Of a stretch of DNA of 12,513 nt, positions 7,090-12,513 are shown piece after piece. Within the stretch, counting starts at the first letter, position 1; each line of letters starts with the position of its first letter. The notes beneath the pieces were generated by a model. It was given only the letters and a program-made list of their open reading frames with translations. It searched no databases and was not told the DNA's origin. Made by a program: the position numbers and the translations under genes. Location: positions 1 to 12,513 of the forward strand of contig DAOUGD010000219.1 of assembly GCA_034429475.1 (NCBI GenBank), given 5' to 3'. Source of the DNA: JAKQHY01 sp034429475. Lineage in GTDB: Bacteria > Chloroflexota > Anaerolineae > B4-G1 > SLSP01.

Positions 7090-7332
7090 TTACCCACCCC
7101 CCACCGGCGGAAAAATGCCCACCTCATCGCCGTCCTTCAACCGACACAGCTCGGCGCGCGCACGACCGTTCACAAACGTGACCTTGATCTCGTTCTCCCG
7201 AATCTTCAGTCGCCGAATCAGATCGGCGATCGTGCTGCCTTCTGGCAGTTCAACAGGAACGACCTGTCCCGCCGGCACATCGGGCCAATAACGCTGCTGT
7301 AAGGTAGCAAATAATTTTACATTGACAAGCAT
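7090..7332 (-). CDS. MoaD/ThiS family sulfur carrier protein
   Basis: An 80-residue beta-grasp (ubiquitin-like) protein. The opening MLVNVKLFATLQQRY, the middle LPEGSTIADLIRRL (29-42), VTFVNGRA (51-58) and the end LKDGDEVGIFPPVGGG are typical of MoaD/ThiS. These proteins are thiocarboxylated at the C-terminal Gly-Gly and donate sulfur, to molybdopterin in the case of MoaD. Here the chain ends in three glycines after PPV, which keeps the Gly-Gly tail. A strong SD (GGGGAGGT, about 6 nt spacing) marks the ATG. No moaE, moeB or tungsten/molybdenum enzyme gene is adjacent, so the exact pathway is open and I give no symbol. It is probably transcribed alone. Confidence 0.88.
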   Translation of the reverse strand: MLVNVKLFATLQQRYWPDVPAGQVVPVELPEGSTIADLIRRLKIRENEIKVTFVNGRARAELCRLKDGDEVGIFPPVGGG

Positions 7333-7369
7333 GACTGACCTCCCCTAATCCGTCTTCATTGACTTCTCT

Positions 7370-7375
7370 ATTATA
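7370..7375 (-). promoter_or_regulatory. Possible -10 box upstream of the moaD-like gene
   Basis: A perfect TATAAT on the minus strand lies 37 bp before the ATG, at a sensible distance for a short leader. The hexamer 17 bp further upstream is a poor -35, so support is limited to the -10 box and position. Confidence 0.4.
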
Positions 7376-7416
7376 TCCCTCTATACTAAACATGACTCTC
7401 CTGAAAAAAAGAGGAC

Positions 7417-7541
7417 TAACCACAAAGAACACAAAAGACACGAAGAAAATTCGGGTAAGGCTTAAAATTATTCACTTTAAACCTCAGTCGTGTAGAATTT
7501 TGTTAATTCGTGCCTTAAAATCCTTTGTGTCCTTATAGAAA
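7417..7541. repeat. Degenerate inverted repeat with CACAAAG-type arms
   Basis: The left arm (7417-7452) reads ccacaaagaacacaaaagac and then acgaagaaaatt. The reverse complement of the right arm (7503-7541) reads aaggacacaaaggattttaa and then ggcacgaatt. The arms share the ACACAAA core and the CACGAA end and face each other across an AT-rich centre of about 50 bp. This resembles a miniature inverted-repeat element or a decayed pair of intergenic repeats. No transposase and no target-site duplication were found. Confidence 0.5.
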
Positions 7542-7590
7542 ACGAGTTAAACTTGGCACAATCGCCCCTGACTCTTACCTTGAGTCGCCT

Positions 7591-7679
7591 GAGATTCTTC
7601 GCAAACAACGCTCAGAATGACGGGATACGTCACCCTGAACGGAATCCCAGTGTTGTTCCGGGATGGAGTGAAGGGTCTC
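7591..7679. repeat. Palindromic repeat element, GAGATTCTTCG...GAAGGGTCTC
   Basis: Arm 1 (7591-7622) starts GAGATTCTTCGC and ends CTCAGAATGACG. Arm 2, read as reverse complement (7679-7628), starts GAGACCCTTCAC and ends TTCAGGGTGACG. Both ends therefore match in inverted orientation, and arm 2 carries about 20 extra bases containing a smaller ATCCC/GGGAT hairpin. Similar arm sequences are, from memory, widespread as intergenic repeats in environmental bacteria, but copy number here is unknown. Confidence 0.6.
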
Positions 7680-7848
7680 TGATGATGCCAGTTCCAAATT
7701 GCTTATCTATGAGTGGTTTTTTCAGGGGAGTCAAACATGCTACCCAACAAAATTTAAGCAAGGATGGGAGAAGATGGTTCAAATGTGCGCCTTGAGCCTT
7801 CGTCCCCAATCCCTAATCACCCAATTCATTCCTTGAAAGGAGGATTCT

Positions 7849-10542
7849 ATGGCTTTTCGTATGAAGTGGCCCACCCAGTACGGGATCATCACCCAGAAGT
7901 TCCGCGAGCGCCCTGAGGTTTACCGGAAATTCGGCCTGCCGGGGCACGAGGGGATTGACTTCCAGGCGCCCAACGGCAGTGAAATCTACGCGGTGGCCGA
8001 CGGCTTCATCAGCGACGTACGGCTGGATGGCGACACGGACAAGATGAACAAGCCCTACGGCAACCAGGTGCGCATCCAGCACGCCGAAGGGTACGAAACC
8101 ATCTATGCCCACTTGCAGGAAGTCGTCGTCGTGCGCGGTCAAGCCGTCAAAGCCGGGCAGATCATCGGCCTGGCCGACAATACCGGCAACTCCGCCGGCG
8201 CGCACCTGCACTTCAGTCTCAAGAAGAAAAACGCCACCGCCAACCGCGAGACCGACTACCCCCACGACCTCATTGACCCTACCCCGTTCCTGGACCCATT
8301 TAAACCCAACGTCCCACCGACGCAGCCGACGCCCCCCGCGCAGCCCTTTATGCAGGTGCAGGTCAACAGCCCCGAGGTTGGCTCGCTGAACGTGCGCGAC
8401 GCGCCCCACATCGGCGGTGGCATGGTGGAACAGGTGGCGGATAAGGCCATGCTCGGTTCCCTGGAAGAAGAAGCGATCACCCGCAGCAAACTCGGCCAAC
8501 AGGGGCAATGGCTGTGGGTGCGCACCCCCGGCAACAAAGTCGGCTACACCGCCGCGTGGTATTTGCAACCTCCCGCCGGCGCCGCCCTGCCGATCAAACC
8601 GGTCGCCCCGCCCACCATCACCCTGGTCGAAGTAGACAGCCCCGAAACGCCGCTCAAACTGCGCAGCGGCCCCGGCGTCGAACACGCGCAGGTCGCGCTC
8701 ATGGCGCATGGAACGGTCATCAAGGCGTTGGAACCGGAGGCCGACGTCAAACGCAAGATCGGTCAGCAGAACCAGTGGCTCAAAGTGCAGGAACCCGGCG
8801 GGCAGCAGGGCTACACCGCCGCGTGGTATCTCAAACTGCAAACCGCCGTCGCCAAGCCGGTCATCCCGCAGCCCACCACCGGCAAGCCCACCGAGTGGGT
8901 CGTCGTCGAAAGCCCGGAATTTGGGCTGAAGTTGCGCGAAGGTCCCGGCGTCAACTTCAAAGAAGTCTGGTGGGTGCCGCACCGCACGCCGCTCAAATCG
9001 TTGGAAGGCCCCGTGGACACCGGGCGCAAAATCGCCCAGCAAGATCAGTGGATCAAAGTGCGCACCCCCGCCCACCGCGAAGGCTACGTCGCCGCGTGGT
9101 TCGTGCGCCATCCTACCCAGGACGACAAACGCCAGCGCGTCACCCGCACCGACGTCCCCAAGGGCGTCTCGCCCTACATCTACGGCATCCACGCCGTCTC
9201 CATCGTGGACGACCCGCACTCCAAAGGGCCAATTCGCTCCCTCTACAGCAACCCCGGCTGGATTTTCTTCACGGAGCAGTGCGGGCGCACCGCGTCCAGC
9301 ATCGGGCCGAACAACGACATCCGCGCGTTCTTCTGGGAGTGGGTGCAGCAGGGCTACGGCGTCATCGTGCGGCTGAATCACGGCTACGAGCCGGGCGGCA
9401 CCCTGCCCGAATCCCGCTATTACGACGACTTCGCCGCCGCCGCCGCGCGCTGGGTGGAGCTGTTCCTCAAGCGGCCGGAGCTGGCGCCGGAGGACTACAC
9501 CTGGACGATCCAGATCGCCAACGAGCAGAACAATCCCCGCGAGCATCCCGGCGGCTTCGACCACCCCACCGAGCACATCACGCCGGAACGCTACGCGGAA
9601 GCGTTCAACAAGACCTACCGCGCGATCAAGGCCGTGCTGCCCAACGCCATCGTCTGCCCCGGCGCGATTGACCCCTACAACTATATGCCGTGGAAGCTCA
9701 CCGGCCAGCCGATGCGCCCATTGGAGTATTACGACCGGATGATGAAGGCCATCGAGGCCCTGGACGGCGTCATCCTGCACGCCTACCTGCACGGGCCGGA
9801 CCCCAAGCGCGTCACCGGCCTGGACCGCTTCGCCGGCGGCGATCCGAGCAACCCGCTGCACGATCACTTCTTCGACTTCCAGACCTACCGCCTGTTCCTG
9901 GAGCGCATCCCCGGCAAGTGGCGCGATGTGCCGATCTACATCACCGAGATGAACCACATCTGCCGCGCCTCCGGCGCCCCCAACTGTGACCGCGACCAGG
10001 GCTGGGAAAACTCCAACACCGGCGTCGTGCGCGAAATCTTTAAAGAACTCGACAACTGGAACCAGACGCCCTACGCGCAGCAGGTGCGCTGCGGCCTGCT
10101 CTATCGCTGGCACGGCGACCAATGGCAGATCAGCGACAGGGGCGGCGTGCAGGAAGACTTCCGCCAGGCCGCGCAGAACGACTATCGCTGGCGCAGCGAG
10201 GCCGCCGGCGGCGCGTTCTCCTTCGCCGGGCCGATGGAGGAGGAAGAGGAAGCGCCCGCCGAAATCGAAGAGCGCGCCCTGGTCACGCCCGACAACCTTA
10301 CCCTCATCTGGGGCATCGGCCCGAAGACCGAGGTGATCCTCAACACCGCCGGCATCTTCATCTTTGAACAACTCGCCGCGCTCAAGCCGGAAGAAATTCG
10401 TGTCCTGCTTGAGGAAAGCGGTCTCCGCCCGCGCCACCTCGCCACCTGGCCGCAACAGGCCCGCCTCCTGCTCGAAGGGGACAAGGCGGGATTGCAGGTG
10501 CTACTCGCCGAATTGGGGAAGAAATCCGCCCCCAAGAAATAA
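7849..10542 (+). CDS. M23 peptidase / triple SH3b / GH-A-like glycosidase / HhH fusion protein
   Basis: An 897-residue modular protein. Residues 1-150 are a LytM/M23 zinc metallopeptidase: HEGID gives His33 and Asp37, HAEGYETIYAHL leads into the active site, and GAHLHF gives His119 and His121. Three bacterial SH3 modules follow (about 168-240, 258-330, 349-420), each ending in GY(T/V)AAW(Y/F). Residues 440-790 look like a clan GH-A TIM barrel, with probable acid/base Glu559 in IANEQN and nucleophile Glu700 in YITEMN. An acidic linker (796-808) leads to a helix-hairpin-helix module (about 811-890, WGIGPKTE). AAGGAGG precedes the ATG and an in-frame stop lies 5 codons upstream, so the start is firm. 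There is no signal peptide or membrane segment. It probably binds and cuts cell-wall or other glycans; substrate and export route are unknown. Confidence 0.93.
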   Translation: MAFRMKWPTQYGIITQKFRERPEVYRKFGLPGHEGIDFQAPNGSEIYAVADGFISDVRLDGDTDKMNKPYGNQVRIQHAEGYETIYAHLQEVVVVRGQAVKAGQIIGLADNTGNSAGAHLHFSLKKKNATANRETDYPHDLIDPTPFLDPFKPNVPPTQPTPPAQPFMQVQVNSPEVGSLNVRDAPHIGGGMVEQVADKAMLGSLEEEAITRSKLGQQGQWLWVRTPGNKVGYTAAWYLQPPAGAALPIKPVAPPTITLVEVDSPETPLKLRSGPGVEHAQVALMAHGTVIKALEPEADVKRKIGQQNQWLKVQEPGGQQGYTAAWYLKLQTAVAKPVIPQPTTGKPTEWVVVESPEFGLKLREGPGVNFKEVWWVPHRTPLKSLEGPVDTGRKIAQQDQWIKVRTPAHREGYVAAWFVRHPTQDDKRQRVTRTDVPKGVSPYIYGIHAVSIVDDPHSKGPIRSLYSNPGWIFFTEQCGRTASSIGPNNDIRAFFWEWVQQGYGVIVRLNHGYEPGGTLPESRYYDDFAAAAARWVELFLKRPELAPEDYTWTIQIANEQNNPREHPGGFDHPTEHITPERYAEAFNKTYRAIKAVLPNAIVCPGAIDPYNYMPWKLTGQPMRPLEYYDRMMKAIEALDGVILHAYLHGPDPKRVTGLDRFAGGDPSNPLHDHFFDFQTYRLFLERIPGKWRDVPIYITEMNHICRASGAPNCDRDQGWENSNTGVVREIFKELDNWNQTPYAQQVRCGLLYRWHGDQWQISDRGGVQEDFRQAAQNDYRWRSEAAGGAFSFAGPMEEEEEAPAEIEERALVTPDNLTLIWGIGPKTEVILNTAGIFIFEQLAALKPEEIRVLLEESGLRPRHLATWPQQARLLLEGDKAGLQVLLAELGKKSAPKK
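8542..9102 (+). repeat. Near-identical DNA repeats within the SH3b modules
   Basis: The 21-bp string starting ggctacaccgccgcgtggta occurs at 8542 and again at 8809, with a diverged copy at 9082. Spacings of 267 and 273 bp match one SH3b module each. The upstream GQQ(G/N)QWL(W/K)V blocks repeat in the same phase. This supports recent duplication of modules 1 and 2, with module 3 older or more diverged. Confidence 0.8.
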
Positions 10543-10570
10543 CCCTTCCATATTGCCCTTCACAAAACAC

Positions 10571-10599
10571 AGCGGCGCGATCCCGAAGATCGCGCCGCT
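10571..10599. terminator. Bidirectional intrinsic terminator between convergent glycosidase genes
   Basis: AGCGGCGCGATC and GATCGCGCCGCT form a perfect 12-bp stem with a CCGAA loop. It is followed by ATGCTTTT on the plus strand and GTGTTTTG on the minus strand. It sits 28 bp past the plus-strand stop and 30 bp past the minus-strand stop, so it can serve both genes. Confidence 0.85.
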
Positions 10600-10629
10600 A
10601 TGCTTTTGGGACCATGTCCCTTCAACAGG

Positions 10630-12021
10630 CTATGGATGTACTCTTAACGCGATGTACGCTGGCCGATAAGCCGTGTCCACTCGGATCAGGCTGTACAACG
10701 CCTCCGGGCGCTCCTTCCCCCACACCACACTCATGTTCAAATTCCATAAGAAGTACGACCCTACCCACGGTCGCTCCTGGATCAACCCCATCGCCCCGGT
10801 CAGATAATCGGCCTGATCCTGCTCGGTCAGCCAGGCGGCGTAAGGGTACGGGAAATCCGGCGGCAAGTTGTTGGAACGGATGCCCTCGGCCACCGGCCAG
10901 CCGAACTCTGTCGGCCACACCGACAAGTCCAGCCCGGCGGCGACTATGAGGGCGTGATAATCTTCCAGTGTATCCAGGAAGAAGAAGCTGGGATGCTCGT
11001 TCCACCCCGTCGTCTTGTGCGTCGCATCGGCGGCCCGCTCCCACGGCGGATTGCCGTACCCATAGGGATGCACGCCGATCCCATCCACCCATTGCCCGGC
11101 CCCCGCTGCCAGCATCTCGCGGAGAAAGCGGCGGTCGTCAATCGCGGCCACGCCGTCGTCAATGCCCGTCACCCCCAGCCCCGCGCTGATGACGCGCGCC
11201 TGCGGATCGGCCTGCCGCACGGCCTGGCTGCCCGCCGCCAGCAACGTCACGTACTCCGCCGCGCTGAGCGTCGCCCCGTGCCACTCGCGCGCCAGATTCG
11301 GCTCGTTCCACAGCTCGTAGGCCGCGACTCTCCCGGCGTAGCGCGTCGCCAGCGCGCCCATAAACGTCCCGAAGTCGGCGGGATTTTGCGGCGGCCCGCT
11401 GACGCCCCCCGCCTCGCGCATCCAGGCCGGCGCGTCCACCACACTGATCAGCAGATTGAAGTTGAAATCGTTGCTCAACCCCACCAGCCGATCCAGTTCC
11501 GTCCAGCGATACTCTCCGGGACGCTCCTCCACCATTCCCCATTCCAATTGCACCTTGATCCACCCGCAGCCCATCCCCTGCGCCCAGCGCAACACCTGTG
11601 ACAAGTCGTTGGCGTTGGGATCGATTTGCACACCAAAGGAGGGCTTGAAGATGGCCGGCGGCAACGGCGTCGCCGTGGGGGGTGGAACCGGCGTCGGGGG
11701 AACCGGCGTCGGCGCGGGCGTTGGCGTCAACGAAGCGCGCCCGGCAAACACCAGCGGCAAGAACACCCGCGTTGCCGGGATAACCGGCAACGGGGCCGAA
11801 CCGGGCAGCGGCGTGGGCGTCGGCAGCGGCGACACCGGCGTAGGCAGCGGCGACATCGGCGTGGCCTGCGGCGAAAACAACGTCATCGCCCCCCACGTCG
11901 GCGTGGGCGATTCGGCAGGCGGCGGCGTGGGGCGGGACGGCGTGGGGAGAATGCAGCCGAAGATCGCCAGCCCCACCAGCAAAAGAGCCGCGCGAAGTCC
12001 CGAACGGGTTCGGGTTAGCAT
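10630..12021 (-). CDS. Secreted lipoprotein, clan GH-A-like glycoside hydrolase
   Basis: I place the start at the ATG at 12021 (463 residues). It gives a signal peptide, MLTRTRSGLRAALLLVGLAI then FGC, with a lipobox cysteine at residue 23. An upstream ATG at 12126 would add 35 signal-free residues and overlap larC. Residues 25-125 are Pro/Thr/Ser-rich linkers interrupted by ATRVFLPLVFAG, a motif common in Chloroflexota secreted proteins. The catalytic domain (about 128-463) has AAYELWNEPNL with probable acid/base Glu240 and WPTEFGWP with probable nucleophile Glu372, plus IGVHPYGYG between them. These are clan GH-A features (GH39/GH5-like); substrate cannot be read from sequence. The start lies 14 bp behind the larC stop with no good SD, suggesting coupling to larC translation. 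Confidence 0.88.
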   Translation of the reverse strand: MLTRTRSGLRAALLLVGLAIFGCILPTPSRPTPPPAESPTPTWGAMTLFSPQATPMSPLPTPVSPLPTPTPLPGSAPLPVIPATRVFLPLVFAGRASLTPTPAPTPVPPTPVPPPTATPLPPAIFKPSFGVQIDPNANDLSQVLRWAQGMGCGWIKVQLEWGMVEERPGEYRWTELDRLVGLSNDFNFNLLISVVDAPAWMREAGGVSGPPQNPADFGTFMGALATRYAGRVAAYELWNEPNLAREWHGATLSAAEYVTLLAAGSQAVRQADPQARVISAGLGVTGIDDGVAAIDDRRFLREMLAAGAGQWVDGIGVHPYGYGNPPWERAADATHKTTGWNEHPSFFFLDTLEDYHALIVAAGLDLSVWPTEFGWPVAEGIRSNNLPPDFPYPYAAWLTEQDQADYLTGAMGLIQERPWVGSYFLWNLNMSVVWGKERPEALYSLIRVDTAYRPAYIALRVHP

Positions 12022-12035
12022 GTCATGAGGCAGCG

Positions 12036-12513
12036 TCAGCGCCGCAGCGCGTGTTCCGCCGCGTGTTCCGCCGCACGATACACCTCGCGCAAGGGAATGC
12101 CGTGCTCTGCCGCCAGCCGTCGGCAATCCTCGTACTCCGGCGCGGCCTTCGCGGCGCCGTCGCCCAGAGTCGCCACTTTGACGCGCACCTCGCCGTAGGG
12201 CGTCGTCACCGTCCGGGACTCGCGGCGCAGGGCGTGCCGCTGCACGCGCTGCTCCCGCACGCCCAACGTCGTCGTCTCCGCAAACAAGATCGCCGTCATC
12301 GTCGGCACGTCATCGGGGCGACAGAGCACGCGCAGCAGCGTCGCCGGGCGGTTCTTCTTCATCTGAATCGGCGCGAAAAACACGTCCAGCGCGCCCGCGT
12401 CAAACAGCCGCCCCATCACGTACTCGTAAATCTCCGGGTTGAGGTCGTCAATATTCGTCTCCAACATCGCCAGTTCTTGCGCGTCGAGGCAGGAGGGGGA
12501 GGGGGAGAGGGGG
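12036..12513 (-). CDS. larC: LarC, nickel insertion protein (C-terminal part, runs off window)
   Basis: LarC inserts nickel into pyridinium-3,5-bisthiocarboxylic acid mononucleotide in a CTP-dependent reaction, making the nickel-pincer cofactor of lactate racemase-type enzymes. The visible part has the C-terminal domain signatures LETNIDDLNPE, GALDVFFAPIQMKKNRP, ETTTLGVRE, TPYGEVRVKVA and APEYEDCRRLA. Full-length LarC is about 400 residues. The frame stays open past Met at 12467 to the window edge, and the residues before it (LDAQELA) fit the family, so I call it 5'-partial. The edge itself is a C-rich tract on the coding strand (12487-12513). LarC is made by ribosomal frameshifting from larC1/larC2 in Lactiplantibacillus plantarum; here only the C-terminal frame is seen. 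Confidence 0.92.
   Translation of the reverse strand, partial: PLSPSPSCLDAQELAMLETNIDDLNPEIYEYVMGRLFDAGALDVFFAPIQMKKNRPATLLRVLCRPDDVPTMTAILFAETTTLGVREQRVQRHALRRESRTVTTPYGEVRVKVATLGDGAAKAAPEYEDCRRLAAEHGIPLREVYRAAEHAAEHALRR

Larger units (their letters stand above)
7333..7848. other. Gene-poor divergent intergenic region, 516 bp
   Basis: This stretch separates the divergent moaD-like and M23 genes. It is AT-richer than both flanks and holds two degenerate inverted-repeat elements (7417-7541 and 7591-7679, listed separately). The only open frame of any length (7553-7795, plus) crosses the second element, has no SD and no recognisable product, so I do not call it. No clear -35/-10 pair for the M23 gene was found; transcription must start somewhere in 7680-7830. 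Confidence 0.6.

Noticed and set aside
7553..7569. Sigma54-like TTGGCAC
   Set aside because: The required GC element about 10 bp after GG is absent (CCCC instead of TTGC).
7553..7795. 80-codon plus-strand frame in the intergenic region
   Set aside because: It crosses the palindromic repeat, lacks an SD and has no recognisable product.
7813..10455. Long minus-strand open frame (880 codons) opposite the M23/GH gene
   Set aside because: It is a mirror of a gene with clear domains and catalytic motifs, and its composition (Gly, Val, Asp, Arg repeats) is typical of GC-rich antisense frames.
12022..12126. Extended N-terminus of the lipoprotein from the ATG at 12126
   Set aside because: The extra 35 residues would overlap larC and bury the signal peptide and lipobox inside the protein.

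Overview
The window looks like chromosomal DNA of a GC-rich Chloroflexota bacterium (Anaerolineae-like). This rests on the form of the V-type ATP synthase operon, a secreted lipoprotein with Pro/Thr-rich linkers and a FLPLV-type motif, a C-terminal helix-hairpin-helix module and heptamer repeats. The taxon is an inference; no rRNA is present.

Left half (46-6769, minus strand): seven genes of an A/V-type ATP synthase operon, read right to left as peripheral stalk G/H, C (d), I (a), K (c-ring), F, E and A. Subunits B and D are missing and presumably lie beyond the left edge. Several genes overlap by ATGA. The largest gaps are around the c-ring gene, and the K-F gap holds a heptamer-repeat hairpin.

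Control region (6770-7089): a strong sigma70-type promoter (TTGACG, 16 bp, TATAAT, minus strand) should start a leader of about 140 nt. The leader folds into two hairpins and then a textbook intrinsic terminator (stem plus U6) just before the ribosome binding site of the first ATPase gene. That is the layout of a transcription attenuator or riboswitch. One strand of the first leader stem can also pair with the terminator apex. This is the most interesting element of the window; a sodium riboswitch (Na+-I, formerly DUF1646 motif) is a reasonable but unverified candidate.

Middle (7090-7848): a stand-alone MoaD/ThiS-like sulfur-carrier gene (minus), then about 500 bp without convincing genes that carries two degenerate inverted-repeat elements.

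Right half: a plus-strand gene for an 897-residue protein that joins an M23 metallopeptidase, three SH3b modules, a clan GH-A-like glycosidase and a C-terminal helix-hairpin-helix, with no signal peptide. It converges on a minus-strand lipoprotein glycosidase across a shared bidirectional terminator. The glycosidase lies 14 bp behind the C-terminal part of larC (nickel-pincer cofactor synthesis), which runs off the right edge.
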